Shown piece after piece: positions 1 through 10,171 of a stretch of DNA of 64,000 bases (position 1 is the stretch's first letter; each line of letters begins with the position of its first letter). The notes beneath the pieces were generated by a model that was not told the origin of the DNA, searched no databases, and worked only from the letters and a program-made list of their open reading frames with translations. This DNA comes from Clostridia bacterium (GTDB lineage Bacteria > Bacillota > Clostridia > UBA1381 > UBA9506), in contig JAFQBK010000016.1 of assembly GCA_017399695.1 (NCBI GenBank), positions 1 to 64,000 on the forward strand, written 5' to 3'. The position numbers and the translations under genes are program-made.

Positions 1-3
1 AAA

Positions 4-157
4 GCACCTCAAAAACATTATTTTGAGTGCAGAACAAGGCAAAACTCCCCCATAATCCTGGCGGATATGGGGGAGTTTTAACAAAGTTATGTGCCAAAAT
101 TATGCTTTTGAGGCGAATCCTCCCTAAGTGAGGCCGCCCAAGCGGCTATTTTTTGTT
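4..157 (+). terminator. tandem hairpins at left edge (terminator-like)
   Basis: Bases 41-54 and 66-79 form a perfect 14-bp stem with an 11-base loop and end in a short T run. A second, smaller GC hairpin (133-137 with 142-146) is followed by ATTTTTTG. A bulged stem also pairs 4-14 with 21-30. The stretch probably ends a transcript entering from the left of the window. No gene is visible in 1-258. Confidence 0.6.
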
Positions 158-258
158 GCTGTATTCGTAAAATGCTTATTTTACATTTCGGTTAAATTTT
201 GTCCAAACACTTGCAAAGAGATAAGGCTTCCTTTATACTAATATTGGGTGATTATGAA

Positions 259-963
259 ATGAGAAAGAACGGTTTTCGTATTTTTTCCGTTGTGATATTT
301 TTTGTTGCAATGGTTCTTTTAACGGTGATTGCTATTCCTTTGATTCGTTCTTTGGGCAATCCGTCAGAATTTAAAGCATTCATTGATTCTTGCGGTCCGT
401 GGGGTTTTGGAATGATGCTTTTTATTCAGGTGTCGCAGATTGTTGTGGCGCTTATCCCCGGAGAATTTGTTGAGTTTGTTGCCGGAACAGTGTATGGTTG
501 GCTTGGTGGACTTTTGTTTTGCCTCTTCGGCATCGCAGTTGGTCAGACGATTATTTTCTTCCTGGTTAAATTTTGGGGAAAAGATTTTGCAGAGAATGTG
601 GCAGGGAGCAAGGCAGTATCAAAATTTAAATTTCTGCAGGATGAGAAAAAATTAAGAACAATTATATTTTTCTTGTTTTTCGTTCCGGGAACGCCCAAGG
701 ATTTGATTACTTATCTTGTTCCTTTGACAAAGATAAAATTTGCAGATTTTTTAGTGATTACGCTGTTTGCAAGAATTCCCTCGGTGTTGTCGTCAACCTA
801 TGCAGGAGATGCGTTTTCAAATAAGGATTTTTTGACGCTTGCCATTACATACGGGGCGATTATTGTATTTTCCGTTGCGGGCGTAATTTGTTATCGGATT
901 TGGGATGAAAAAAGGATGGAAAGACTTTCAAAAAAGAATTTGGGTAATAAGGTTTCCGGTTAA
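259..963 (+). CDS. TVP38/TMEM64-family (SNARE-associated, DedA-like) membrane protein
   Basis: This is a 234-residue polytopic inner-membrane protein with a hydrophobic N-terminal segment followed by the SNARE-associated core. The core includes the re-entrant stretch around PGEFVEFVAGTVYG and a later FVPGTPKDLITYLV stretch containing the conserved proline/glycine pair. The family includes proteins thought to scramble or transport lipids; the exact substrate here is unknown. The ATG at 259 follows a GGGTG ribosome site. An upstream in-frame TTG at 199 would add 20 residues but lacks such a site. The gene is followed by two other membrane-protein genes in the same direction, possibly co-transcribed. 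Confidence 0.8.
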   Translation: MRKNGFRIFSVVIFFVAMVLLTVIAIPLIRSLGNPSEFKAFIDSCGPWGFGMMLFIQVSQIVVALIPGEFVEFVAGTVYGWLGGLLFCLFGIAVGQTIIFFLVKFWGKDFAENVAGSKAVSKFKFLQDEKKLRTIIFFLFFVPGTPKDLITYLVPLTKIKFADFLVITLFARIPSVLSSTYAGDAFSNKDFLTLAITYGAIIVFSVAGVICYRIWDEKRMERLSKKNLGNKVSG

Positions 964-1025
964 CTTACTTCGGTTGTAACTGCTTGTGCAGTCAACATAT
1001 TATTTATTATTTTGGAGGTTTTATT

Positions 1026-1433
1026 ATGAACAAAACAAAGCTTGGAATTAGCGCAAATGCATTTGCTGCAATGATTTTTCTTGCAGGTCTTTTTGGTATT
1101 TTGCCTGTGATCGTTATGACGGGTGCGGTACTTTTGTTGGATGAGAGCGACTGGTTAAAGCGTATGGCAGTTAAAGCTCTTGCTTTTATCCTGATGCTTG
1201 AAGTTTTGTCCGCTTTCATTGGTATTTTAGGAAGTTGCTTTAATATCTTTGAAAATCTCTTTAGTATGCTTCCATTCTTTACCTTCTCATTTTTTAACGG
1301 ATTCATTTCTGTTCTGAACAGCATTGTATCGATTCTTACCAAGATTGGTCTTTTGATTTATGCGCTTTTGTCGTATAAAGGGAAATATGCGAAAGTTCCG
1401 TTGGTAGAAAACCTGATTAATAAGAATATGTAA
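1026..1433 (+). CDS. small hydrophobic membrane protein, unknown family
   Basis: This 135-residue protein has about four predicted membrane-spanning stretches and few charged residues. I do not recognise a family. The start is the ATG at 1026, 7 bases after a strong GGAGG; an earlier in-frame start at 984 has no ribosome site. It lies 15 bases before the zinc-ribbon membrane protein and was probably transcribed with it, so the two may act together in the envelope. That link is inference from spacing only. Confidence 0.65.
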   Translation: MNKTKLGISANAFAAMIFLAGLFGILPVIVMTGAVLLLDESDWLKRMAVKALAFILMLEVLSAFIGILGSCFNIFENLFSMLPFFTFSFFNGFISVLNSIVSILTKIGLLIYALLSYKGKYAKVPLVENLINKNM

Positions 1434-1448
1434 TTTAGGAGGACTTTC

Positions 1449-2546
1449 ATGTTCTGTACAAAATGTGGAAAACAAAATAATGACGGTGCAACGTTTTGCA
1501 CCTCGTGCGGTGCACAGCTTGCATCAAAACCGGCACAAGCTCCGGTGTACCAGCCAGCAGCTCCGGCAAAGCCACTTAGCCCGGTAGAGAAAATTGTGCG
1601 CAGTCCGCTTCTTACTTTTGCAATTATCTGCACATTTGTAGGATTTTTATTTACCTTTTTCAGTTGGTTTGCAGGGAATGGTCTTGATTATGCACTTCGT
1701 GATCTCGCTTATATGGAAGGCGTACCCTCTGAGGCGAGCGAGTTTATTATGGATGTTGCAAATACCTTGCATTATGCCGGCGGCCTATTAGTCGTTGTCA
1801 ACATCGTTTGCAATCTGCCACTCATATTGACAAGTATCGGTTTGTTTGTTTGGCTGTTTTCCACTCGTTCGGAAAAGAAAGTCGGTGGTCTTGGAGCAGT
1901 TAAAGCGGGTGTTATTATTGATTTGATATTTGATTGTCTCGTAATTGCGCTCTCGCTCATTGTAAGTGTTGTTTTGATGGTTGGCGCGTCCGCAGCTTTC
2001 AGTTCGATGCATCCGGCGGCGATTGGCGGAATTCTTGTTTTTGTTTTGCTGTTGATTGGAGTGCTCATTTTTACTATTTTCTATGTGAAAGGCATTCTTT
2101 CAACGATCAAAGCGACCAAGTGCGCTCTTTTAGGAGAAAAAACAACGGCGCGCCCGTCGATGTTTGTTGCGGTTATCGGAATAATCGCAGGCGGCATTAG
2201 TATCATTAGTGGATTGATTAATCTGGTGAACCCATACATTAATGGACTCGTTGCGCTTACGGGACTCTTAAACGGAGTAGCGATTTTCCTGTTTGCGATT
2301 GCCATTATTTCCGGAAAGAAAACTGTTTTATCGGCGACCGCAGGTGTGGCTACCACGCCGGCATATACAGCTCCTGCTTCTGCGCCTGTTTTTACGCCTG
2401 AAGTTGAGGCTGCAAAACCACAGGTGCCTACATATTCCGATCCGAGCTTTGCTCCAATGACGGAAGATTCGCCGACGCAGTTCTGCATTCATTGTGGAAA
2501 AGGATTAAAAGACGGCGAAATCTGCAGCTGCAGAGAAGAAGCATAA
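1449..2546 (+). CDS. membrane protein with zinc ribbons at both ends
   Basis: The 365-residue protein opens with a zinc ribbon (CTKCG, then CTSCG; residues about 4-22). A Pro/Ala-rich linker and about six hydrophobic segments follow (residues about 55-295). A Pro/Ala-rich tail then leads to a second Cys cluster, CIHCG...CSC, at the C-terminus. Paired zinc-ribbon caps on a membrane domain are seen in many uncharacterised Clostridia proteins. The ribbons should lie in the cytoplasm, perhaps binding a partner or sensing metal. The start ATG follows TAGGAGGA. A strong terminator follows directly. Function is unknown. Confidence 0.75.
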   Translation: MFCTKCGKQNNDGATFCTSCGAQLASKPAQAPVYQPAAPAKPLSPVEKIVRSPLLTFAIICTFVGFLFTFFSWFAGNGLDYALRDLAYMEGVPSEASEFIMDVANTLHYAGGLLVVVNIVCNLPLILTSIGLFVWLFSTRSEKKVGGLGAVKAGVIIDLIFDCLVIALSLIVSVVLMVGASAAFSSMHPAAIGGILVFVLLLIGVLIFTIFYVKGILSTIKATKCALLGEKTTARPSMFVAVIGIIAGGISIISGLINLVNPYINGLVALTGLLNGVAIFLFAIAIISGKKTVLSATAGVATTPAYTAPASAPVFTPEVEAAKPQVPTYSDPSFAPMTEDSPTQFCIHCGKGLKDGEICSCREEA

Positions 2547-2554
2547 ATAAATAT

Positions 2555-2589
2555 AAAACACCGCAAGAATCGTCTTGCGGTGTTTTTTT
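2555..2589. terminator. bidirectional intrinsic terminator
   Basis: An 11-bp perfect stem (2558-2568 with 2573-2583) and a 4-base loop are flanked by an A run on the left and a T run on the right. It serves both the zinc-ribbon gene and the convergent radical SAM gene. Confidence 0.9.
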
Positions 2590-3484
2590 ATACGCCCTCT
2601 GTGTTAAAATCGGGGATAAAGCTTTCCTTTGCCGTTTCGCCCTCCTGGATATATGCGTTTTCTATGCCTAAGGATTCGGCATAACGTACGACGCAACCAT
2701 ATTCTTCATCAGATAGCCTGCGTCCCAATAACGGGTCATTCGAAAGGGGAGGAATCGGCGTGTATTGGTTCATAATACTAATAATAATATCGTCGCCGTA
2801 AGTATGATAAAGATACGATATGATGCTTTTCGCCTCGTTTTCGTGCCCGGGAAGAACCAGATGCCTTGCGACAAGCCCCTTTGTTAAGAGCTCGCCATCA
2901 AACTGCAGAGGGCCGACCTGACGAAACATTTCGGCAAAAGCTGTACGGGCAACTTCAGGATAGTCAGGACACGCGGAGCAGCGACAGGCGGTTTCCGGCT
3001 TATCATACTTAAAATCAGGGAGATAAATATCAATGAGTCCGTCTAACATTTGTAGCGTTTCTAAACGCTCGTAACCGCTGGTGTTATAGACAAACGGTAA
3101 CGGGAACCCCTCTTTTTTTACGGTTTCAATAGCAGTTTTGATTTGTGGTACATAGTGTGTGGGAGTTACGAGATTAATGTTATGTGCCCCTTGCTTATAT
3201 AACTCATAAAAAATCTCACAAAGCCGAGAAAGACTAACTTCTTTACCGTACTGCGCATCAGATATCGCGTGATTTTGGCAATAGCTGCAGTGCATCGGGC
3301 AACCGGAAAAAAAGATTGTTCCGGAACCGCGAGACCCCGAAAGGCAGGGTTCTTCCCAATGATGCAGAGCAGCACGAGCGAGCAAGAGGGAAGCAGGAGC
3401 ACGACACACGCCAAGCTCACCGGACAGACGGTTGACGCCGCAATGTCTTGGACATAAGGTGCACGACTCTAATAAATAATCCAT
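2588..3484 (-). CDS. PflX-like radical SAM protein
   Basis: The 298-residue protein resembles the stand-alone PflX family of radical SAM proteins related to pyruvate-formate-lyase activases. The CxxxCxxC cluster motif is present as CPMHCSYC (about residue 73), preceded by a second Cys-rich stretch CTLCPRHCG at the N-terminus. Such proteins bind a 4Fe-4S cluster and S-adenosylmethionine to make a 5'-deoxyadenosyl radical; the substrate is not known. The ATG complementary to 3482-3484 has GGAGGG upstream, so an earlier in-frame start at 3523 is rejected. No glycyl-radical enzyme gene is adjacent. The gene converges on the zinc-ribbon gene. Confidence 0.8.
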   Translation of the reverse strand: MDYLLESCTLCPRHCGVNRLSGELGVCRAPASLLLARAALHHWEEPCLSGSRGSGTIFFSGCPMHCSYCQNHAISDAQYGKEVSLSRLCEIFYELYKQGAHNINLVTPTHYVPQIKTAIETVKKEGFPLPFVYNTSGYERLETLQMLDGLIDIYLPDFKYDKPETACRCSACPDYPEVARTAFAEMFRQVGPLQFDGELLTKGLVARHLVLPGHENEAKSIISYLYHTYGDDIIISIMNQYTPIPPLSNDPLLGRRLSDEEYGCVVRYAESLGIENAYIQEGETAKESFIPDFNTEGV

Positions 3485-3568
3485 AGTTCCCTCCACAGTT
3501 AGTTTTGGATTATTATATAACAAAACAGTGGAATTGTCTACTGAAAATAGGAGTGCGTTATTGTTAAA

Positions 3569-4588
3569 CTATTTATGATTTTTGCGAAGCATAAATACAG
3601 AAGCGCAAACAATCGCAGCAATTAAGGCAACGCCGCCGACTATCCAACCGGCACTATCCTTTACCGGTTTATCTGTAAGTTCTGTTGGTAAATTAGCAGC
3701 TGAAACGGGAAGACTTTCCGGCATTTTCATTTCCTTTTGAACATCAGCGGGGAGCAGAGAATACAGTTTTGATACATCTTCTGTATTCATTTCGTAGTCC
3801 TTTTGCATCAGTCTGCTCATAAACAAACCGTAGTGATCCACTTCACCAAATCTTGATACAGCACCATAGTAAACCATTTTATCGTTTGCATCTAATAACT
3901 CAATATACAAAACGGTTTCATAAGGTGCCGATGTTTTTGCATCCTCTTGCGTTTCATAAAGCATTTCATTTTTTGCACCGGTTACCATTATCTCCTCCGC
4001 TATTTGGAAGAATGGTTCCTTATCTACTTCGTAATGCTTGCCCTGATAAAGAAATGATACTTTTTCAACCGGTGAACTTGATAAGGATGGTTTTTTATAT
4101 AAGAATTCGGCAAAGCTTATCTGTTTTCCCAGGGTAGAACGCTCTTGTTCTGCCATAGTAAAAGCACCTTCATTTAAATAATCCTCAAATCTTTTTGTCA
4201 TATCATACTTATCCGCATCAACTAATTTGATGGATTTTTCATCTCGTGACTTTATGTCATATATGTAGAAATTGTTTTCATCTATGTAACCAAATAAATA
4301 CTCTTTTCCTTTTTCCAATGTTAAAACACTATCACATCTTGTATAGGTTTCTTTTACACCTATTTCTACTTCACCTTTTATTTTTTTCGTAGGTATAACT
4401 TCTACAGTTTCGATAGAAACTTGCGAAGAACCTTCGATTGATTTTGTAGTGAAATTTTCAACTGTTCCAATAAAAACTTTAGCACCATCTTCGCCCAACA
4501 GACTTTCGGGTATGCTTCCTGCAAATACGGATGTTGAGAGTGCAAGCAGGACTGCTATCACGCCAAATAAACTGATTAATTTTTTCAT
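3569..4588 (-). CDS. secreted protein with C-terminal membrane anchor, unknown function
   Basis: The 339-residue protein has a signal peptide ending near VFAGS (about residue 24). A hydrophilic extracellular region follows, and then a single C-terminal membrane segment (about 313-334) capped by RKNHK, so it is probably held in the membrane facing outward. I do not recognise the central region. It lacks an LPxTG sorting motif. AAGGAGG lies upstream of the ATG. It stands alone between the radical SAM gene and the divergent mnmG promoter. Confidence 0.65.
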   Translation of the reverse strand: MKKLISLFGVIAVLLALSTSVFAGSIPESLLGEDGAKVFIGTVENFTTKSIEGSSQVSIETVEVIPTKKIKGEVEIGVKETYTRCDSVLTLEKGKEYLFGYIDENNFYIYDIKSRDEKSIKLVDADKYDMTKRFEDYLNEGAFTMAEQERSTLGKQISFAEFLYKKPSLSSSPVEKVSFLYQGKHYEVDKEPFFQIAEEIMVTGAKNEMLYETQEDAKTSAPYETVLYIELLDANDKMVYYGAVSRFGEVDHYGLFMSRLMQKDYEMNTEDVSKLYSLLPADVQKEMKMPESLPVSAANLPTELTDKPVKDSAGWIVGGVALIAAIVCASVFMLRKNHK

Positions 4589-4754
4589 TGGATGGCCTCC
4601 TTATTTGGAATTAATTTTATAATAACATATCGCCAAATCTTCGTAAATAAAAGAGAATTAAAATTCATTTTTTGTACATAGAAAGTTAATAAAGTATGAA
4701 AACGAAATTCTACATCTTTTAGGCGTTTTTTCTCGTATTTTTTTGATTTTGTTA

Positions 4755-4783
4755 TTGTCAAGCGGTGAAAATAATGCTATAAT
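4755..4783 (+). promoter_or_regulatory. sigma-A promoter for mnmG operon
   Basis: TTGTCA at 4755-4760 and TATAAT at 4778-4783 are separated by 17 bp, near-consensus. It lies about 60 bases upstream of the mnmG start and probably drives the long + strand run that follows. Confidence 0.8.
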
Positions 4784-4846
4784 AAAATATTATAATATAA
4801 CTATGATAAAATAAGTCGAAATATGAGTATTAAAGGGGAATGGGAC

Positions 4847-6790
4847 ATGGAAGACAGAAAGGGGACACCGGAAAGCGGAATGAGTGCACGCTATGATGCG
4901 GGAAGCATTGATGTTGCAGTCATTGGTGCAGGTCATGCCGGTTGTGAAGCAGCGCTTGCCTGTGCGCGTCTCGGCCTTCAAACAGTTTTGTTTTCTATGA
5001 ATCTCGATGCGGTTGCGAATATGCCGTGTAACCCCTCAATCGGTGGAACAGCAAAAGGTCATTTGGTTAGAGAAATCGATGCTTTAGGCGGCGAAATGGG
5101 AAAGGTCGCAGACCGAACCTTTTTGCAGTCGAGAATGTTGAACCGCGGCAAAGGTCCTGCGGTGTATTCTCTGCGCGTGCAGTCAGACAGACGTGCCTAT
5201 CAGATGGATATGAAGCACGTGATCGAGCAGACAGAAAACCTGCTCTTAAAACAAGCAGAGATTGTAGATATTACTTGTGAAAACGGTGCGGTAACCGGCG
5301 TTTTAACACATATGGGCGCTTATTACAAGACCAAAGCGGTTATTCTTTGTACAGGTACTTATCTAATGGGCAGAATTATCGTCGGAGATGTTTCCTATAG
5401 TGGTGGACCGGATGGGATGTTTCCCGCCAACCGTTTATCTGAGGCACTGGTGCGAATTGGTGTCAAGCTGATGCGCTTTAAGACCGGAACGCCTGCCCGA
5501 ATCAACCGCTTAAGCGTTGATTTTTCTAAAATGGAAGAGCAAAAAGGCGATGAGGAGATTACGCCGTTTTCTTTTGAAAATGATGATATCGGCGAAAATC
5601 AGGTCTCTTGCTTTTTGACTTATACCAATAGCGAAACACATCGGATTATCAAAGAAAACTTGCATCGGTCACCGCTTTACAGTGGTATGATTGAGGGCGT
5701 CGGACCGAGATACTGTCCGTCGATTGAGGACAAGGTCGTCCGCTTTGCAGACAAAGAACGCCATCAGATTTTTATTGAACCGATGGGCAAAAATACAGAA
5801 GAAATGTATGTGCAGGGCTTTTCGTCAAGCCTTCCCGAGGATGTTCAGCTGAAGATGCTGCGCTCACTTCCGGGACTTGAACATGCGCAGATGATGCGTA
5901 CGGCCTACGCAATTGAATATGACTGTGCCGACCCGACGCAAATGCTTCCGACGCTTGAATTTAAGGAAATCGGTGGACTTTACGGTGCCGGTCAGTTTAA
6001 CGGTAGCTCCGGTTACGAAGAGGCGGCGGCGCAAGGGTTAGTTGCCGGTATCAATGCCGCGCTGAAAATTAAAAATGAAGCGCCAATGATTTTAGAACGC
6101 TCCGGAAGCTATATCGGAACTTTAGTGGATGACTTAGTAACCAAAGGGACAAAAGAACCGTACCGGATGATGACCTCGCGCTCGGAGTACCGGTTGCTTT
6201 TAAGACAGGATAATGCAGACGCCCGTCTGACACCGGAGGGATACCGGATTGGTTTGATTTCCGAAGAACGCTATCAGGCATTTTTAGAAAAACAAGAACG
6301 AATTGAAAAAGAAAAAGAACGTTTGGAAAAGATAGTGGTTCCACCGAGTGATAAGGTTAATAAGTTTTTAGAAAGTCACAACTCCACACCGCTTAAAACC
6401 GGTATTAAAATGACCGAACTTTTGCGGCGACCAGAACTTTCATATGAGATGCTGTCAGAGCTTGATGAAGGACGCCCAATGCTTCATCGATTTGAAGCGG
6501 AGCAGGTAGAAATCCAGACGAAGTACGATGGTTATATTACGAGGCAGATGAAACAGGTAGAGCAGTTTAAGAAACTGGAAGATAAAAAAATTCCGGCAGA
6601 TATCGATTATCAGCAAATTGACGGACTCCGGCTGGAAGCAAGGCAAAAGCTTGATAAAACAAGACCGGTATCTTTGGGACAAGCAGGCAGAATTTCAGGG
6701 GTAAGCCCTGCGGATATATCCGTTTTAATGATTTATTTGGAGCAACAGAAACTGATGAGAAAACAGGAGGCGCAGGCTGATGTTAAATAG
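4847..6790 (+). CDS. mnmG: tRNA uridine-5-carboxymethylaminomethyl(34) synthesis enzyme MnmG (GidA)
   Basis: MnmG works with MnmE to install the carboxymethylaminomethyl group on wobble uridine 34 of certain tRNAs, using FAD and a methylene-folate donor. The FAD-binding [12 protein letters not shown] motif lies near the N-terminus, followed by the family signature [21 protein letters not shown]. The C-terminal helical MnmE-binding domain is also present. The ATG at 4847 follows a GGGG-rich site and gives 647 residues; an ATG at 4823 is the alternative. The last 11 bases overlap yicC. Placement next to yicC-remA-gmk rather than beside mnmE/rsmG is unusual for Bacillota. Confidence 0.95.
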   Translation: MEDRKGTPESGMSARYDAGSIDVAVIGAGHAGCEAALACARLGLQTVLFSMNLDAVANMPCNPSIGGTAKGHLVREIDALGGEMGKVADRTFLQSRMLNRGKGPAVYSLRVQSDRRAYQMDMKHVIEQTENLLLKQAEIVDITCENGAVTGVLTHMGAYYKTKAVILCTGTYLMGRIIVGDVSYSGGPDGMFPANRLSEALVRIGVKLMRFKTGTPARINRLSVDFSKMEEQKGDEEITPFSFENDDIGENQVSCFLTYTNSETHRIIKENLHRSPLYSGMIEGVGPRYCPSIEDKVVRFADKERHQIFIEPMGKNTEEMYVQGFSSSLPEDVQLKMLRSLPGLEHAQMMRTAYAIEYDCADPTQMLPTLEFKEIGGLYGAGQFNGSSGYEEAAAQGLVAGINAALKIKNEAPMILERSGSYIGTLVDDLVTKGTKEPYRMMTSRSEYRLLLRQDNADARLTPEGYRIGLISEERYQAFLEKQERIEKEKERLEKIVVPPSDKVNKFLESHNSTPLKTGIKMTELLRRPELSYEMLSELDEGRPMLHRFEAEQVEIQTKYDGYITRQMKQVEQFKKLEDKKIPADIDYQQIDGLRLEARQKLDKTRPVSLGQAGRISGVSPADISVLMIYLEQQKLMRKQEAQADVK

Positions 6791-7658
6791 TATGACCGGC
6801 TATGGCCGGTGCGAACACATTGACGAGAGCAAGAAAATTGTTATCGACATCCGTTCCGTGAATCACAGATACAGCGATGTTACGGTGAAAATGCCACGGA
6901 TGTACGGATATCTGGAGGATAAGGTGAGAGAGTATGTTTTGGCAGGCATCTCTCGCGGTAAGGTTGATGTATTCGTTTATATCGAAAACTACACGAATGA
7001 TGACAAAGCAGTAGTCCTTGATGAAGCACTTTTGATGAACTACCATTCGCTATTAAAAGAAATCAAAGAAAAATGCGATATCAAAGAAGAAATCAAGGTT
7101 TCTGATATGACCCGGTTTTCTGATATTTTTATCACCAAGCAGCAGGAAGAGGATAAGGAAAAAGCGTGGCAGATGATTTTAACTTGTTTAGAGCCTGCGA
7201 TGAACGATTTCCTTGCGATGCGCAGTCGTGAGGGTGAACGTTTGTACAATGACTTAAAAGAAAAAGAGGCAAGAATTCAGGAAATCGCGGCGGAAATCGA
7301 AGCGTTATCGCCTGCAGTTGTCGAAGAATACGCCAAGAAGCTATCCGAGCGTATGACCGAGCTTTTGGGTGAATTCAAGGTGGATGAAGGAAGACTCTTA
7401 ACCGAGGTTGGCATTATGGCTGACCGCGTGTGTATTAATGAAGAACTGGTTCGCTTAAAAAGTCATTTCGTAGAGCTTGATGACATTCTTTCCGAGAATG
7501 AGCCTGTGGGAAGAAAGCTTGACTTTTTGGTGCAGGAGCTTAATCGCGAAACGAACACCATCGGCTCAAAAGCAAACCATTCGGGAATCACAAAGCTTGT
7601 GGTTGAGATGAAGTCGGAAATTGAAAAACTGCGTGAGCAGATTCAGAATGTAGAGTAG
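6780..7658 (+). CDS. yicC: YicC/YloC-family endoribonuclease
   Basis: The 292-residue protein begins with the family hallmark [10 protein letters not shown] and ends with the DUF1732 domain ([17 protein letters not shown], about 248-264). YicC of Escherichia coli has been linked to small-RNA turnover, and the family is regarded as endoribonucleases. The start overlaps the end of mnmG by 11 bases, which suggests translational coupling. The order yicC-remA-gmk-rpoZ is conserved across Bacillota and supports the call. Confidence 0.92.
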   Translation: MLNSMTGYGRCEHIDESKKIVIDIRSVNHRYSDVTVKMPRMYGYLEDKVREYVLAGISRGKVDVFVYIENYTNDDKAVVLDEALLMNYHSLLKEIKEKCDIKEEIKVSDMTRFSDIFITKQQEEDKEKAWQMILTCLEPAMNDFLAMRSREGERLYNDLKEKEARIQEIAAEIEALSPAVVEEYAKKLSERMTELLGEFKVDEGRLLTEVGIMADRVCINEELVRLKSHFVELDDILSENEPVGRKLDFLVQELNRETNTIGSKANHSGITKLVVEMKSEIEKLREQIQNVE

Positions 7659-7668
7659 GAGGAAGAAC

Positions 7669-7944
7669 ATGAAGCTGATTAATATTGGTTTTGGTAATGT
7701 TGTTTCTGCCGCTCGTCTAGTTGCGATTGTAAGTCCGGAATCTGCGCCGATTAAGCGTATCATTCAGGATGCCCGTGACCGCGGAATGTTGATTGATGCG
7801 ACCTACGGCAGAAGAACTCGTGCAGTGATAATTATGGATAGTGACCATATCGTGTTATCTGCGGTACAGCCGGTAACTGTTGCACACCGCTTGGATGAAT
7901 CCGAGATGCTCGAACTGGACGAGGAGGAAGAAATCGATGAATAA
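7669..7944 (+). CDS. remA: RemA/DUF370 DNA-binding regulator
   Basis: The protein is 91 residues and starts [21 protein letters not shown], typical of the RemA family. In Bacillus subtilis, RemA binds DNA and activates biofilm-matrix and osmoprotection genes. It follows GGAGGA by a standard gap, and its last 8 bases overlap the gmk start. No matrix operon is visible here, so its targets are unknown. Confidence 0.93.
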   Translation: MKLINIGFGNVVSAARLVAIVSPESAPIKRIIQDARDRGMLIDATYGRRTRAVIIMDSDHIVLSAVQPVTVAHRLDESEMLELDEEEEIDE

Positions 7945-8545
7945 AAGAGGTCTTTTATTGGTCGTTTCAGGACCGTCCGGCGCGGGAAAAGGAACGATTT
8001 GTGCCGAGCTTTTGTCTAAACATCCGGAGATTTTCCTTTCTGTCTCAGCAACAACAAGAGCACCGCGCGAGGGAGAAGTAGATGGAAAAAACTACTTTTT
8101 TATGACAGAAGAGGAATTTACGAGTAAGATTGACCGAAAAGGGTTTATTGAATGGGCATGCTTTTGTGGCAATTATTACGGCACACCCAAAGATGTCGTT
8201 GAGGAAAAACTGGAAAATGGGCAGGATGTTATTTTGGAGATTGAAGTGCAGGGTGCAATGAAAGTAAAAAGCGAGTACCCAGAGGCAGTATTTATCTTCG
8301 TTGTTCCGCCGACAGCAGAAATCTTAAGAGAGCGTCTAACCGGTCGGGGAACCGAGACAGAAGAAGTGATTTCCAAGCGGCTCGAAACGGCAAAATGGGA
8401 ATTTTCGAATGTAACCAAATATAATTACATATTAATAAATGATGAGGTTTCGCTTGCGGTTTCTCGCTTAGAATCCATTCTTTGTGCTGAAAAGGCGAGA
8501 GTCGCCCGCAATGGAACATTCATTGAATCTTATTCACTAAACTAA
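7937..8545 (+). CDS. gmk: guanylate kinase
   Basis: Gmk phosphorylates GMP to GDP using ATP in the cytoplasm. The P-loop GPSGAGKGT is at the N-terminus (residues about 10-18), with the GMP-binding [19 protein letters not shown] stretch after it. Length is 202 residues, normal for the family. The start is the ATG at 7937 inside the end of remA, preceded by GAGGAGGAA. An upstream in-frame ATG at 7880 would add 19 unrelated residues. Confidence 0.96.
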   Translation: MNKRGLLLVVSGPSGAGKGTICAELLSKHPEIFLSVSATTRAPREGEVDGKNYFFMTEEEFTSKIDRKGFIEWACFCGNYYGTPKDVVEEKLENGQDVILEIEVQGAMKVKSEYPEAVFIFVVPPTAEILRERLTGRGTETEEVISKRLETAKWEFSNVTKYNYILINDEVSLAVSRLESILCAEKARVARNGTFIESYSLN

Positions 8546-8571
8546 ATTTAACAAGAGAGGATTTGTTAGCT

Positions 8572-8817
8572 ATGATGTTATACCCTTCAATTATTGATTT
8601 AATGGAAAAGGCAGGTAGCCGTTATAGTTTGGTCATCGCTGCGGCAAAACGCGCACGCGCAATTTCGGAAGAAACCTTAAAAGAAACCGAAGTTGGCATG
8701 GACGGTGCACGCAGTATTACCGAGGCAGTGAAAGAGATTGCTGACGGCAGCGTAATGATTGTGCAGGCAGAGAACAATCCGGCAGAAGAGGAAGCATTAA
8801 ACGAAGATCAGGAGTAG
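8572..8817 (+). CDS. rpoZ: RNA polymerase omega subunit
   Basis: This small subunit (81 residues) begins MMLYPSIIDLMEKAGSRYSLV and contains the AAKRARAI helix that clamps the beta-prime subunit. The ATG at 8572 lies 11 bases after AGAGAGG. The adjacent ATG at 8575 is equally possible. Position after gmk is the standard one. Confidence 0.93.
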   Translation: MMLYPSIIDLMEKAGSRYSLVIAAAKRARAISEETLKETEVGMDGARSITEAVKEIADGSVMIVQAENNPAEEEALNEDQE

Positions 8818-8825
8818 GTGATTGC

Positions 8826-10154
8826 TTGAATATCCGAATCGGATTTGTATCGCTTGGTTGTCCGAAAAATTTGGTAGACACAGAGGTTATGCTTGGTATT
8901 TTAGGTGAGGAAGGCTATCAGATTGTAGCTGACCCGGCGGAAGCGGATGTAATTGTTGTCAACACCTGTGGGTTTATTGAAAGCGCACAGGAAGAGTCGA
9001 TTCAAACGATACTTGAAATGGCTGAATATAAAAAGAAAAACTGCAAACTGCTGATTATGAGCGGGTGCCTGGCGGAACGCTATCACGAGGAGATACGAAC
9101 AGAACTGCCGGAGGTAGACGCTGTTGTCGGCACGGGGGATTACCCGAAAATGGCACAGGTAATTAAAAGCACCTTAAAAGGGGAACATCCAGTGCTTTTT
9201 GGCCATGCAGACGAGCCGGAGCCGAAAGGTCTGCCACGGATGCTTTCTACAGGCGGGGTGAGTGCGTATCTTAAAATCGCAGATGGGTGCAGTAACAATT
9301 GTACATACTGTATTATCCCTAAACTCCGGGGAAAGTATCATAGCCGTGAGATGGAAGATATTCTGGCGGAAGCGGAATCTTTGGCGGCAAGCGGCGTCAA
9401 AGAACTGATTGTTATTGCGCAAGACACCACGCGTTACGGAATTGATATTTATGGCGAGTATCGCTTGCCGATGCTGCTAAAAAAACTCTGTGCGATTGAC
9501 GGAATCCATTGGGTGCGTGTGCATTATCTGTATCCGGAAGTGATTACGGATGAGCTGATTTCTGTTTTTCGTGAGGAAGATAAAATTGTCAAATATATGG
9601 ATATCCCGATTCAACACTGTTCTGACCGCGTTTTAAAGCGGATGGGCCGTCATGGCGGAAAAGATGAACTTTACGCGCTTTTATCTAAATTGCGCAAAGA
9701 AATTCCGTCTTTGGTGATACGAACTACTGTAATTGCGGGTTTCCCGGGGGAAACAGAAGAAGAATTTTCTGAACTTTTAACCTTTGTAAAAGAGATGAAG
9801 TTTGAGCGGTTGGGCGCGTTTGCCTATTCTCAGGAAGACGGCACTCCTGCTGCGAAACTACCCGAACAGCTTCCGCAGGAGATAAAAGAAAAGCGCGCAG
9901 CGCAAATTATGGAAATACAGGCAGAAATATCTAAAAGCCATCGGGACTCGATGCTTGGAAAAGAGATTGAGGTTTTGGTCGAGGGCTATGATATGGATAA
10001 CCTGATGTATTTCGGCAGAAGCTATCAGGATTCTATTGATATTGACACAACCGTTTATTTTGCCGCGGAAGATGAAGCAACAATTGGTGATTTTGTCACA
10101 GTGACGGTTTTAGATGCCGATACCTATGATTTGACAGGTCAAATGAAAGCATAA
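8826..10154 (+). CDS. rimO: ribosomal protein S12 methylthiotransferase RimO
   Basis: RimO adds a methylthio group to an aspartate of ribosomal protein S12. The domains appear in order: N-terminal UPF0004 domain with SLGCPKNLVDTE, a radical SAM core with CSNNCTYC (about residue 155), and a C-terminal TRAM domain. Length is 442 residues. The start is TTG, with GGAG and GGTG upstream in the end of rpoZ. The SLGCPKNLVD motif distinguishes RimO from the tRNA enzyme MiaB. Confidence 0.95.
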   Translation: MNIRIGFVSLGCPKNLVDTEVMLGILGEEGYQIVADPAEADVIVVNTCGFIESAQEESIQTILEMAEYKKKNCKLLIMSGCLAERYHEEIRTELPEVDAVVGTGDYPKMAQVIKSTLKGEHPVLFGHADEPEPKGLPRMLSTGGVSAYLKIADGCSNNCTYCIIPKLRGKYHSREMEDILAEAESLAASGVKELIVIAQDTTRYGIDIYGEYRLPMLLKKLCAIDGIHWVRVHYLYPEVITDELISVFREEDKIVKYMDIPIQHCSDRVLKRMGRHGGKDELYALLSKLRKEIPSLVIRTTVIAGFPGETEEEFSELLTFVKEMKFERLGAFAYSQEDGTPAAKLPEQLPQEIKEKRAAQIMEIQAEISKSHRDSMLGKEIEVLVEGYDMDNLMYFGRSYQDSIDIDTTVYFAAEDEATIGDFVTVTVLDADTYDLTGQMKA

Positions 10155-10171
10155 TGAAATGAGGGAGTCAG

